A DNA stretch of 34,703 nucleotides from Flavobacterium sp. UBA4098 (lineage in GTDB: Bacteria; Bacteroidota; Bacteroidia; Flavobacteriales; Flavobacteriaceae), in contig DFXW01000002.1 in assembly GCA_002382495.1 (NCBI GenBank), forward strand, positions 1 through 34,703, read 5' to 3'. This document shows, piece by piece, positions 16,969 through 25,017 of the stretch. The position numbers and the translations under genes were made by a program. Position 1 is the first letter of the stretch, and each line of letters starts with the position of its first letter. The notes under the pieces are model-generated. The model saw only the letters and a program-made list of their open reading frames with translations, was not told the DNA's origin and made no database searches.

Positions 16969-17859
16969 TTGAATACAATTTCACTCAAAGCTATTTATTT
17001 TGATTTCAAAGCGATTACTAAAGCTGGTCTTGCGGTTAGTGTCGTTTTTTCATCTATTGCAGGTTTTTTGCTTGGCGTAACTGATTTGGCATCATTAAGT
17101 GTTGTGGTTCTTCTAAAATTAATTATTGGAGGATATTGTATGGTGGGTGCTTCTAATGCATTTAATCAAGTGATCGAAAAAGATTTAGATGCTTTAATGG
17201 ATCGTACCAAAAATAGACCCATACCGTCAGGTAGAATGGAGTCTAATATCGCCTTGATAATTGCTGTTGCACTTACTATTTTAGGTATTGTTTTACTGTA
17301 TACAATCAATCCAAAATCGGCCATGTTTGGTGCGATTTCAATATTTCTATACACGAGTGTTTATACACCCTTAAAAACAGTTACATCTCTTTCCGTTTTT
17401 GTTGGTGCTTTTCCCGGAGCTATCCCGTTTATGTTAGGTTGGGTTGCGGCAACAAATAATTTCGGTATAGAAGCTGGAACTTTATTTTTGATTCAGTTTT
17501 TTTGGCAATTTCCTCACTTTTGGGCCATAGGTTGGTTTTTATATGAAGATTATGAAAAAGCTGGTTTCTTTATGTTGCCAACGGGTAAGAAAGATAAAGG
17601 AACAGCCATGCAAGTTATTTTGTATACGATTTGGCTGATAGTTGCATCTCTTTTGCCGGTATTGGGATATACAGGGCAGTTGTATATTACGCCAATAGCT
17701 GCTGTTGTAGTTTTATTACTTGGACTTTGGATGTTGTTTTATGCGATCCGATTGTATCAATTACGCACTGCAAAATCGGCAAGAACCTTAATGCTAGTTA
17801 GCGTTTCGTACATTACATTATTACAATTAGTTTATATATTTGACAAATTTTTAAGATAG
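16969..17859 (+). CDS. ctaB: Protoheme IX farnesyltransferase (heme O synthase)
   Basis: This 296-residue UbiA-type membrane enzyme adds a farnesyl group to heme B to make heme O, the precursor of heme A for heme-copper oxidases. The first prenyl-diphosphate-binding motif is seen as ASNAFNQVIEKDLDALMDRTKNRPIPSG (N-x-x-x-D-x-x-x-D followed by the conserved R-T-x-x-R-P-I-P). The segment FWQFPHFWAIGWFLYEDY is also diagnostic. About eight or nine helices are present. The start is TTG at 16969 (MNTISLKAIYFDF); a longer reading from TTG 16936 overlaps a -7 promoter element. It opens the oxidase-assembly cluster and is 2 bases from the next gene. The synonym is cyoE. Confidence 0.95.
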   Translation: MNTISLKAIYFDFKAITKAGLAVSVVFSSIAGFLLGVTDLASLSVVVLLKLIIGGYCMVGASNAFNQVIEKDLDALMDRTKNRPIPSGRMESNIALIIAVALTILGIVLLYTINPKSAMFGAISIFLYTSVYTPLKTVTSLSVFVGAFPGAIPFMLGWVAATNNFGIEAGTLFLIQFFWQFPHFWAIGWFLYEDYEKAGFFMLPTGKKDKGTAMQVILYTIWLIVASLLPVLGYTGQLYITPIAAVVVLLLGLWMLFYAIRLYQLRTAKSARTLMLVSVSYITLLQLVYIFDKFLR

Positions 17860-17861
17860 TT

Positions 17862-18449
17862 ATGGATATGACAATGACACAAGACGAAGAAAAAATTAAA
17901 AAAGAGCGTTCGGCTAAATTAATTTTATTGTTTGCAATGGTAAGTATGACCATGATGTTTGCTGGACTAACTAGTGCTTTTGTAGTAAGTAAGTCAAGAG
18001 CAGATTGGTTGAAAGATTTTCAGTTGCCAACGGCATTTTATTGGAGCACATTTGTAATTTTAAGTTGTAGTCTTACCTTTTTCTTGGCAAAAAAAGCCAT
18101 AAAAAAAGACAATTATGGTCAGACAACTTTAATGTTATTATCAACATTATTCTTAGGAATTTTATTTGTGATCTTGCAATTTGCTGGTTTTGGACAGATT
18201 GTGGCTGAAGGCTATTATTTCACAGGACAAGCTAGTTCGATTACCACTACCTTTCTTTATGTTGTAACTGTAATGCATTTGATGCACCTTGCTGGCGGAT
18301 TAATTTCACTTTTAATTATAATTTATAATCATTTTAAACAAAAATACAATGCATCACAAACTCTTGGAATTGAGCTAGGTGCGATGTATTGGCACTTTCT
18401 TGATATTCTATGGGTATATATATTTTTATTTTTAATTTTCTTTAAATAA
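17862..18449 (+). CDS. Heme-copper oxidase subunit III (short, five-helix form)
   Basis: The 195-residue integral membrane protein has five predicted helices and the subunit III C-terminal signature YWHFLDILWVYIF, plus the helix 'TVMHLMHLAGGLISLL'. Subunit III does not carry redox centres; it stabilises subunit I and supports proton uptake. It starts 2 bases after ctaB, so translation is probably coupled. Two other in-frame ATGs lie at codons 3 and 5, and the first is used here by position. A second, longer subunit III gene follows directly. Confidence 0.9.
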   Translation: MDMTMTQDEEKIKKERSAKLILLFAMVSMTMMFAGLTSAFVVSKSRADWLKDFQLPTAFYWSTFVILSCSLTFFLAKKAIKKDNYGQTTLMLLSTLFLGILFVILQFAGFGQIVAEGYYFTGQASSITTTFLYVVTVMHLMHLAGGLISLLIIIYNHFKQKYNASQTLGIELGAMYWHFLDILWVYIFLFLIFFK

Positions 18450-18459
18450 GAAAAAAACG

Positions 18460-18467
18460 TAAATTTG
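18460..18467 (+). promoter_or_regulatory. Possible internal promoter before the long subunit III gene
   Basis: TAAATTTG at 18460-18467 is a perfect TAnnTTTG match, 26 bases before the ATG at 18493. The -33 region lacks a TTG. It would allow separate expression of the downstream oxidase genes. Confidence 0.4.
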
Positions 18468-18492
18468 GGAACTTTTTAACGAATAACTTTTT

Positions 18493-19470
18493 ATGGGAGC
18501 TACAGTTACTACTGCAAATAGTGAAGAAAAAACTTGGGGAGGCGGAAATGAGCCAATGGGAGCAAGTTATGGGAAATTAATGATGTGGTTTTTTATCGTA
18601 TCAGATGCCTTAACTTTCTCTGGATTTTTAGCAGCTTATGGTTTTTCTAGATTTAAATTTATTGAAACTTGGCCTTTGGCTGATGAAGTGTTTACACACT
18701 TTCCATTCTTACACGGAGTATCTGCTCCAATGTATTATGTGGCATTAATGACATTTATATTGATTTTCTCTTCTGTTACTATGGTTTTAGCAGTTGATGC
18801 AGGTCATCAATTAAACAAAGCGAAAGTTACAATTTACATGTTCCTAACGATTATCGGTGGTTTAATTTTCGTTGGTTCTCAAGCTTGGGAATGGAAAAAT
18901 TTCATCAAAGGGGAATATGGCGCTATCGAAACCAAAGGAGGTAGTTTACTTCAATTTGTTGACAAAGAAGGTCATAGAGTAGCTTTGGCTGATTTTGCTG
19001 TCACTTTGCCTGAAGAAAGAGAACAATTGACAAGAAATAAAGGAAGATGGTTCATGGAAGAAGCTACTTTACCAACTTATTCTGTTGCTGAAGTTCAAGC
19101 TGGTTTTGAAGCACATCCTGATTTATTGATTAGAACTGAAACAATAACTGAGAAAAAACAAAAAACGGTTTTATCTAGAGAAGAGTCTATTGCTCGATTG
19201 AAAGATGCTGCGGTAGTTGTTGAAGGTGCTAATCTAATTAGAAATGAATATGGTAATAAATTGTTTGCCGATTTCTTCTTCTTCATTACTGGTTTTCACG
19301 GTTTTCACGTTTTCTCTGGAGTTGTCATTAATATCATTATCTTTTTTAATGTTCTTTTAGGTACTTATGAAAAAAGAAAAAGTTATGAAATGGTTGAGAA
19401 AGTGGGGTTATACTGGCACTTTGTAGATTTAGTTTGGGTATTTGTATTTACAGTATTCTATCTTGTTTAA
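18493..19470 (+). CDS. Heme-copper oxidase subunit III with soluble insertion
   Basis: This 325-residue subunit III homologue is much longer than its neighbour. Helices at about 26-50, 78-102 and 112-133 (ending SQAWEW, the conserved Glu region) are followed by a hydrophilic stretch of about 115 residues (139-256) without hydrophobic helices. The last two helices come after it, with FITGFHGFHVFSG and the family signature YWHFVDLVWVFVF. The insertion is rich in charged residues and could form a small domain outside the membrane. Some Bacteroidota homologues share this length as far as I recall, so it is probably lineage-typical rather than an error. It sits between the short subunit III and subunit IV. 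Confidence 0.9.
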   Translation: MGATVTTANSEEKTWGGGNEPMGASYGKLMMWFFIVSDALTFSGFLAAYGFSRFKFIETWPLADEVFTHFPFLHGVSAPMYYVALMTFILIFSSVTMVLAVDAGHQLNKAKVTIYMFLTIIGGLIFVGSQAWEWKNFIKGEYGAIETKGGSLLQFVDKEGHRVALADFAVTLPEEREQLTRNKGRWFMEEATLPTYSVAEVQAGFEAHPDLLIRTETITEKKQKTVLSREESIARLKDAAVVVEGANLIRNEYGNKLFADFFFFITGFHGFHVFSGVVINIIIFFNVLLGTYEKRKSYEMVEKVGLYWHFVDLVWVFVFTVFYLV

Positions 19471-19491
19471 TTTTCAAAAAAAGTAATTATT

Positions 19492-19842
19492 ATGTCACAC
19501 GATCACGTATCAAATACTAGCAGAATCTGGAAAGTTTTCGGAATTTTATCTGCAGTAACAATTATAGAAGTTATTTTAGGGATTATCAAGCCTGAATCGC
19601 TTCATATGACTAATTTTTTAGGAATGAATTTGTTGAACTGGATATTTTATGCTTTGACAATTTTTAAGGCGTATTATATTGTATGGGCTTTTATGCACAT
19701 TGAAGGCGAAAAAAGTTCATTGCGAAATGCAGTGGTTTTTCCAGTTGTATTTTTAGTATTGTATATTCTTTTTATTTTATTAACTGAAGGAGATTATATT
19801 TATGAGGTTTTTAAGAATTCTACTATAAAATGGAATTTTTAA
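19492..19842 (+). CDS. Cytochrome c oxidase subunit IV family protein
   Basis: A 116-residue membrane protein with three hydrophobic segments. The histidine-containing N-terminus (MSHDHVSNTSRIWKVFGIL) and the central FKAYYIVWAFMHIEGEKSSLR match the prokaryotic subunit IV family, in which 'YYIVxxFMHL' is the signature. This small subunit helps assemble or stabilise the oxidase. It is 21 bases after the long subunit III gene, in the same operon, and is followed by a terminator at about 19861. Confidence 0.88.
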   Translation: MSHDHVSNTSRIWKVFGILSAVTIIEVILGIIKPESLHMTNFLGMNLLNWIFYALTIFKAYYIVWAFMHIEGEKSSLRNAVVFPVVFLVLYILFILLTEGDYIYEVFKNSTIKWNF

Positions 19843-19856
19843 CACGATATTAATTC

Positions 19857-19889
19857 AAAAAAAGAGGTACGCTTTGCGTGCCTTTTTTT
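19857..19889 (+). terminator. Rho-independent terminator after subunit IV
   Basis: A stem of eight pairs with one T-G wobble (19865-19872 with 19876-19883, core GGTACGC/GCGTGCC) has loop TTT, flanking A-T pairs and a run of seven T. TATTTTTG at 19889-19896, another perfect TAnnTTTG, begins at its end and may start the next transcript. Confidence 0.8.
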
Positions 19890-19920
19890 ATTTTTGTACT
19901 TTATTTAACTGTTCGAACTT

Positions 19921-20562
19921 ATGAAAAAAAATATAGTTTTATTTGTACTATTTGTTTTACCTATTGTTGCGTATCTTTTTTTCGCATCAGGTGTCAACAG
20001 TTATACAAAACTACCTGTTTTAACTTCTAAAACTGCTGATTTTGGAAATTGGGAATCACTTAGCGGAATGAAAGTAAGTTTGGATAGTAAGGTGACTATA
20101 CTTGGTTTTGGTGGTACTGAACTATTAAAAAATAGAGGTAACCTATATAATTTGAATCAGAAAGTGTATCAAAGATACCATGGATTTAAAGACCTACAGT
20201 TTGTTTATTTATGTCCTATTGGAACTGAAAAAGATGCAGAACGAATTGTTAAAGCATTAGGGACCTTTACAGAAGTGAATCAATGGCAATTTGTTTTTAC
20301 TACTCCTGAAGCAATTGCAGCTTACCATAAACAATTACATTTAGTAGATAAATTAGATGCTAATTTAGGAACATCCATGATTTATATTCTTGATAAAGAA
20401 AGAAATCTTAGAGGAAGGAAAGATCGTAATGATTACAAAGAGGGTTACGATACGTTTCATCCATCAGAATTAAGTAATGAAATGTTAGATGATTTTAAAG
20501 TGATTTTATACGAATACCGTGCAGCACTTAAGAAAAATAATAATGCCTCAAGAAAAATTTAA
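19921..20562 (+). CDS. Sco-like membrane-anchored thioredoxin-fold protein lacking the CxxxC motif
   Basis: A 213-residue protein with one N-terminal membrane helix (about 5-23). The C-terminal part resembles the adjacent Sco protein: SMIYILDKERNLRGRKD here against GLFALIDKDGNIRCRKD there, each followed by a Y-D and a helix ending in a leucine-rich tail. A strand-like VTILGFGGTELLKNRG sits where Sco has its CxxxC. Neither the two cysteines nor the late histidine that bind copper are present; the only Cys (YLCPIG) is elsewhere. It may be a structural or regulatory paralogue in oxidase assembly. The function is unproven and the name is an inference from similarity and position. Confidence 0.65.
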   Translation: MKKNIVLFVLFVLPIVAYLFFASGVNSYTKLPVLTSKTADFGNWESLSGMKVSLDSKVTILGFGGTELLKNRGNLYNLNQKVYQRYHGFKDLQFVYLCPIGTEKDAERIVKALGTFTEVNQWQFVFTTPEAIAAYHKQLHLVDKLDANLGTSMIYILDKERNLRGRKDRNDYKEGYDTFHPSELSNEMLDDFKVILYEYRAALKKNNNASRKI

Positions 20563-20572
20563 TTGAAGTAGC

Positions 20573-21256
20573 ATGAAAAACAAATCTTATATAGGGATCT
20601 CATTTATTATTTTAGTTTTCGGAATATTAGTTGTTCCAACTATCGTTGAACGTGTTCAAAAAGGTACTGTTACTTCAGCAGACCGTTTGGATAAAGTGCA
20701 AAATGGCGGGTCTAATAATGAAAGTTTAGTTAAAATTGGACCTTGTCCAAAATTTGAATTAACGAATCAAAATAATGTAACGATTACAAATGACACTTTT
20801 AAAGGTAAGGTTTTTGTAATTGAGTTTTTCTTTACCAGTTGTCCTACCATTTGTCCAAAGATGAATCAAAGTATGTTGGTTATCGAAAAACAGTTTTTTG
20901 GAAACCCTAATTTCGGCATTGCCTCTATTAGTATCGATCCCGAAACTGATTCGCCTAAAGTATTGAAAGATCACGCTTCCACTCTTGGAGTTACATCATC
21001 AAATTGGCATTTCTTAACTGGCAGTAAAGATTATATTTTTAATTTAGCCAACAAAGGGTTTAATTTGTATGCTGGAGAAAATAGTAAAGTAAGTGGCGGA
21101 TTTGAACATTCAGGACTTTTTGCTTTGATTGATAAGGATGGAAATATTCGATGTCGTAAAGATCAATATGGGAATCCAATATTATATTATGATGGCTTAG
21201 AGGCAAAAGGGGTAAAAGAAATACAAGAAGATATTAAACTATTATTAAACGAATAA
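20573..21256 (+). CDS. SCO family copper chaperone (Sco1/SenC)
   Basis: A 227-residue protein with an N-terminal membrane anchor (about 5-23) and a periplasm-facing thioredoxin-like domain. The copper ligands are visible: Cys90 and Cys94 in FTSCPTICPKM, and His179 in GGFEHSGLF. Sco proteins deliver copper to, or reduce, the Cu-A site of oxidase subunit II. The gene lies 10 bases after its cysteine-less paralogue and 2 bases before the DUF420 gene, inside the oxidase-assembly cluster. Cu-A is in subunit II, which is not encoded in the window. Confidence 0.95.
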   Translation: MKNKSYIGISFIILVFGILVVPTIVERVQKGTVTSADRLDKVQNGGSNNESLVKIGPCPKFELTNQNNVTITNDTFKGKVFVIEFFFTSCPTICPKMNQSMLVIEKQFFGNPNFGIASISIDPETDSPKVLKDHASTLGVTSSNWHFLTGSKDYIFNLANKGFNLYAGENSKVSGGFEHSGLFALIDKDGNIRCRKDQYGNPILYYDGLEAKGVKEIQEDIKLLLNE

Positions 21257-21258
21257 TT

Positions 21259-21804
21259 ATGAAAGAGAATACAACTATTGATAAAAAGTACAATACATTA
21301 ATTGTATTAGTTTCTATTGTAATACCTGTTGTTGTAGCCATTTTATTTAATGTAAAATTAAAGGATTTAGGTTATGATGTAGAACCGCTTTCTTTTTTAC
21401 CTCCTATTTATGCGACAATTAATGGAATAACAGCCGTAGTTCTTATTGCAGCTGTAATGGCTATAAAAAAAGGAAATAGAAAACTTCATGAACGTTTGAT
21501 GACTTTTGCAATTGCATTATCATTAGCTTTTTTAGTGATGTATGTTGCCTATCATATGACTTCTGATTCTACTAAGTTTGGAGGAGAAGGTGCTATTCGT
21601 TTGGTTTATTTTGGCTTCTTAATATCTCATATTATTTTGTCGATTGCTGTAATACCTTTAGTTTTGATCAGCTATGTTCGCGCCTTGGCTGCCAAATTCG
21701 ACCAACATAAAAAAATCGCTAAAATTACGTTTCCTATTTGGTTGTATGTTGCTGTAACGGGTGTAATTGTTTACATTATGATTGCTCCTTACTATGTGCA
21801 CTAA
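21259..21804 (+). CDS. DUF420 membrane protein
   Basis: This 181-residue protein has five or so hydrophobic helices and matches the DUF420 family, often found beside oxidase and Sco genes. Conserved polar and His residues are visible within the helices: N-x-x-T in helix 2, the HERLM segment, YHMTSD, and a late SHIILSIAVIPL. Its biochemical role is not established; CtaM-like oxidase maturation has been proposed for related proteins. It starts 2 bases after the Sco stop, and its last 11 bases overlap the next gene, which indicates translational coupling. Confidence 0.85.
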   Translation: MKENTTIDKKYNTLIVLVSIVIPVVVAILFNVKLKDLGYDVEPLSFLPPIYATINGITAVVLIAAVMAIKKGNRKLHERLMTFAIALSLAFLVMYVAYHMTSDSTKFGGEGAIRLVYFGFLISHIILSIAVIPLVLISYVRALAAKFDQHKKIAKITFPIWLYVAVTGVIVYIMIAPYYVH

Positions 21805-22051
21805 TCCATTTCAAAAGATACCAAAAAGAAAATCTAGTTGGATTTTCAATTTGAGTCTTACTGCACTTTTCTTTTTTATTTTCGGTACAACTTCCTATGC
21901 GCAATGCGCGATGTGTAGAGCGTCATTAGCAAGCGAAGGAAATAAAACTAAGGCAGAAGCTGTAAATGATGGAATTGTTTACTTAATGGTAATTCCGTAT
22001 GTTTTGGTTGGGGGAATAGGGTATGCTATTTATAGAATGAAGAAAAAATAG
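21794..22051 (+). CDS. Small membrane protein with CxxC motif
   Basis: I do not recognise a named family for this 85-residue protein. The ATG at 21794 lies inside the end of the DUF420 gene; an in-frame TTG at 21782 is less likely. It has a positively charged N-terminus, a hydrophobic stretch ending in SYAQ like a signal peptide (about residues 18-36), then CAMCRASLASEG, a short soluble part, and a second hydrophobic helix (about 60-80) ending RMKKK. After cleavage the CxxC would be at the very N-terminus of the mature protein, outside the membrane. As the last gene of the oxidase-assembly block, a thiol or copper role is plausible but unproven. Confidence 0.6.
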   Translation: MCTNPFQKIPKRKSSWIFNLSLTALFFFIFGTTSYAQCAMCRASLASEGNKTKAEAVNDGIVYLMVIPYVLVGGIGYAIYRMKKK

Positions 22052-22053
22052 GG

Positions 22054-23466
22054 CTATTTTAATCCGTTTATTGTGATTTTTATTTCGCCATCAATTTTCA
22101 AATAAGCCAAAATTGCTTGGTTTGTTAATTGTATTTTTTTCAATTGAATATTTCCAACATTTCCATTTATATAAACTCCAGATAATGGAGAGTAATTTTT
22201 CAAATACCCTTCAATATTTTTCTTCCCTTCTTCTAAATTTTGACGAATCGAATACCTACAATTGGCTTCAATTTTTTTAAGGATAATACCTTGGGCTAAC
22301 CAATTCGCAGTTTGAAGGAGTTTGTTTTTGGTTTCTAATGCATAATCCATTTGGTCAAAATAGATTTCTTTACTGCTTTCGTTATATTTTGGTACACCAG
22401 TCAAGTAAATAGATCCGTTTACATTTCCGGTAACATCAAGAGCGATAATTAGTTTTCCTTTTTTATGCCAAATAGTTACGTTTTGCACTTTGATTTTCTT
22501 TTTACCAGCAACAAATTCTTGTCCAGCAAAGTTTTTTGTAATGAGAGTGGATGCATCATGGTAGGTTGATACCGAAGTAATGTTTGCAGATATTGCATTT
22601 GGAATACTTGTTACGGCTTTTAAAATAATCGCTTTAACATTAAATTTAGTCTCAGGTTTTTTACCAATTAGGGTTTCAATAGTACATTTTAGCCCCATGT
22701 TTATATGGATAGATTCGCCAACCAATTTTGCATTGGTACTGTATATTTCTTCAGGTGTAACTCGAAGCCAACTTTCATATTCTTGACTTATTTGAAAAGG
22801 CAAAGCTATTTTTTCAAGAGCAGATAAAACATTGGGCTTGAAATCCATAGATTTGGAAATGGACTCGTCTATTTTTCTTTCTATTTTAGCTTTAAAAAGA
22901 GGAAGACTTGAATTGATTAGGAAGGTAACCGGGATATTTTTCCCTAGTAGTTTCATGGTAGGACTTTCATTCCATTCAATGGATTGAAATTTTGTTGTAG
23001 TAGATAGCTTCCAATTTGATAAATCAATATCACTGATTAAAGTAACTACTCCATTCAAGTTGAATTCCTTTGTGTTATAAAGTTGTATTCCCAGTTTTGT
23101 AGTGCCTATTCTGTATCTTACAGTCACTTTTAATGGTAAAGTAGTTTTTAGTTTACCATTATCATTTTGACTAGTACTATTTTCGAATTGAATTGGAGCA
23201 ACTTTCCATATTTTAACTTCAATATTATCATCTTCGATAATCGTATCTTCATAAATTAAACCGTTTAGTAAGCTATTGGTTTTATTTTCAATGTCTTTTA
23301 ATTGTAAGGATATGGGTAAATTGATGTAGGAAGGGCTGTTATCATAGACTAAAGGAACTGCATCATCAGGCTCAGGCTTGAAGTTGTTAATTTTAGTAGG
23401 CGATGAACAGCTAACAGCTACTACCAGAAAACTTAGAAATAAAACAATAATGCTGATGCGTTGCAT
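22054..23466 (-). CDS. DUF4403 family lipoprotein
   Basis: A 470-residue protein with a lipoprotein signal (MQRISIIVLFLSFLVVAVSC, predicted lipid-bearing Cys20). The remainder is beta-rich, with repeated 'LPLKVTVRYRIG', 'LISDIDLSNWKL' and 'ISANITSVSTYHDASTLI' type strands that fit DUF4403, a Bacteroidota/proteobacterial family of unknown function. No acidic outer-surface export signal follows the Cys (SSPTK), so a periplasm-facing location is likelier. It is convergent with the CxxC gene, the two stops being 2 bases apart. A TAnnTTTG element lies upstream on its strand. Confidence 0.8.
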   Translation of the reverse strand: MQRISIIVLFLSFLVVAVSCSSPTKINNFKPEPDDAVPLVYDNSPSYINLPISLQLKDIENKTNSLLNGLIYEDTIIEDDNIEVKIWKVAPIQFENSTSQNDNGKLKTTLPLKVTVRYRIGTTKLGIQLYNTKEFNLNGVVTLISDIDLSNWKLSTTTKFQSIEWNESPTMKLLGKNIPVTFLINSSLPLFKAKIERKIDESISKSMDFKPNVLSALEKIALPFQISQEYESWLRVTPEEIYSTNAKLVGESIHINMGLKCTIETLIGKKPETKFNVKAIILKAVTSIPNAISANITSVSTYHDASTLITKNFAGQEFVAGKKKIKVQNVTIWHKKGKLIIALDVTGNVNGSIYLTGVPKYNESSKEIYFDQMDYALETKNKLLQTANWLAQGIILKKIEANCRYSIRQNLEEGKKNIEGYLKNYSPLSGVYINGNVGNIQLKKIQLTNQAILAYLKIDGEIKITINGLK

Positions 23467-23482
23467 AGAATATGAATTTGTA

Positions 23483-23490
23483 CAAAAGTA
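23483..23490 (-). promoter_or_regulatory. -7 element of the DUF4403 gene
   Basis: On the minus strand this reads TACTTTTG, a perfect TAnnTTTG, about 17 bases before the ATG at 23466. The expected -33 TTG is not evident. The 180-base gap 23467-23646 holds only this and the opposite element at 23605. Confidence 0.45.
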
Positions 23491-23604
23491 CTAAAAGTAG
23501 TATATTTTCGATGGTAATTGTAACAAATGAGAAACTATGATGTCTAATTGGTTTTAGTTGCTAAAATAATTAATGCTTCGGCTGTAATTCTAAACTAGAA
23601 AATG

Positions 23605-23612
23605 TAAATTTG
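23605..23612 (+). promoter_or_regulatory. -7 element of the TolC-like gene
   Basis: TAAATTTG is a perfect TAnnTTTG match, 34 bases before the ATG at 23647. A consensus -33 is lacking. Confidence 0.5.
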
Positions 23613-23646
23613 TAATAGTATCTTACACTACATTCATTCAAAGTAT

Positions 23647-25011
23647 ATGAGAAAAAATAGTTTTATCAGTTTGGTTGTAATCTTCTTTATTGGATTATCT
23701 ACCCAAGCACAATCCGAAAAGTGGACTCTTGAAGAGTGTGTAAACTACGCTTTAGAAAATAATATATCGATCAAACAATCAGAATTGGATACCCAGATCG
23801 CTTCTGTAGATAAAAAAACTGCTATAGGCAATTTTCTTCCTTCAATCAATGTTACAACAAACCATTCATGGAATATTGGTTTAAATCAGGATATCACCAC
23901 TGGTTTATTAAGAAATCAAACCACTCAATTTACTTCTTCTGGAGCCAATGTAGGAATTGATATTTATAAAGGACTCCAAAATCAAAACAATTTACGAAGA
24001 GCAAATTTAGCAGTAATTGCTTCTAAATATCAATTGCTTAAGATGCAAGAGGATATTGCATTAAATGTTGCCAATGCTTTTTTGCAAGTCCTTTTTAATA
24101 AAGAGAATTTAAAAGTACAACAAGAGCAGTTGGCTATTAATGAAAAACAATTGAATCGTTCTTTAGAATTAGTAAATGCAGGATCAATACCTAGAGGTGA
24201 TGTTTTAGACATCAAAGCTAATTTAGCTTTGAACCGTCAAAATGTGGTTGCTGCAGAGAATGCGTTATTAATTTCTAAATTGAGTTTAGCTCAGCTATTA
24301 CAAATAAAAGATTTTGAAAATTTTGATGTAATTGATGCCATCAGAGTTACTGATGAAATAGCTGTTTTATCACAGTCTCCTTCTGCCATAGTTGAAAAAG
24401 CAAAAGAATCTCGTACAGATCTTAAAATTGCTCAAACTAATCTAGAAATTGCTCAACAAAATCTGGCCATAGCAAAAGGAGCTTTTCAGCCTACTGTTCA
24501 AGGTTTTTATGGATTCAATACCAGAATTTCATATGCAGATGTAGCCACCATTTCAGGTGGAGCTCTTGTAACAAAACCAGCGAATCCTTTTTGGACTCAG
24601 TTCGGTGATAATAAAGGACAATCTTTTGGAGCACAATTGTCAATCCCTATTTTTAATGGATTTTCTGCTAAAAATAATGTAGAACGCTCCAAAGTTAACT
24701 TAGAGAAATCAAAAATTGCTTTAGAACAACAAAACTTAGACTTGCAGCGAACAGTTTATGCCGCTTTTACAGATGCTAAAGGTGCATTGAATGCTAATGA
24801 ATCAGCAATTTCTACATTGGAAGCACGTCAAGAAGCATACAACTATGCCAAAGAAAAATATGCTGTAGGTATGATGAACTCTTTTGATTATAATCAAGCC
24901 CAAACCTTATTAATAAATGCTCAATCTGAAGTGCTAAGAACTAAATACGACTCTATTTTTAAAATCAAAATTCTTGAATTCTATTTTGGAATTCCAATCA
25001 TTAAAAACTAA
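23647..25011 (+). CDS. TolC-family outer-membrane efflux channel
   Basis: This 454-residue protein has a signal peptide (MRKNSFISLVVIFFIGLSTQAQ) followed by WTLEECVNYALENNISIKQSEL, the standard start of TolC/OEP proteins. Two OEP repeats with long helices follow, rich in 'NLAIAQQNLxxAKG' patterns, and a second half opens with the barrel-proximal 'GAQLSIPIFNGFSAKNNVERSK'. It should form a trimeric outer-membrane duct. The adaptor gene follows after 6 bases. No inner-membrane pump is present in the window. Confidence 0.93.
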   Translation: MRKNSFISLVVIFFIGLSTQAQSEKWTLEECVNYALENNISIKQSELDTQIASVDKKTAIGNFLPSINVTTNHSWNIGLNQDITTGLLRNQTTQFTSSGANVGIDIYKGLQNQNNLRRANLAVIASKYQLLKMQEDIALNVANAFLQVLFNKENLKVQQEQLAINEKQLNRSLELVNAGSIPRGDVLDIKANLALNRQNVVAAENALLISKLSLAQLLQIKDFENFDVIDAIRVTDEIAVLSQSPSAIVEKAKESRTDLKIAQTNLEIAQQNLAIAKGAFQPTVQGFYGFNTRISYADVATISGGALVTKPANPFWTQFGDNKGQSFGAQLSIPIFNGFSAKNNVERSKVNLEKSKIALEQQNLDLQRTVYAAFTDAKGALNANESAISTLEARQEAYNYAKEKYAVGMMNSFDYNQAQTLLINAQSEVLRTKYDSIFKIKILEFYFGIPIIKN

Positions 25012-25017
25012 TTTATC

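Noticed and set aside
19291..19310. Tandem direct repeat GGTTTTCACG/GTTTTCACG
   Set aside because: It encodes GFHGFHVF, a conserved segment of oxidase subunit III, so the repeat follows from the protein.
20759..20974. A 71-codon minus-strand open frame within the Sco gene
   Set aside because: It is a shadow of the Sco coding region without any supporting feature.
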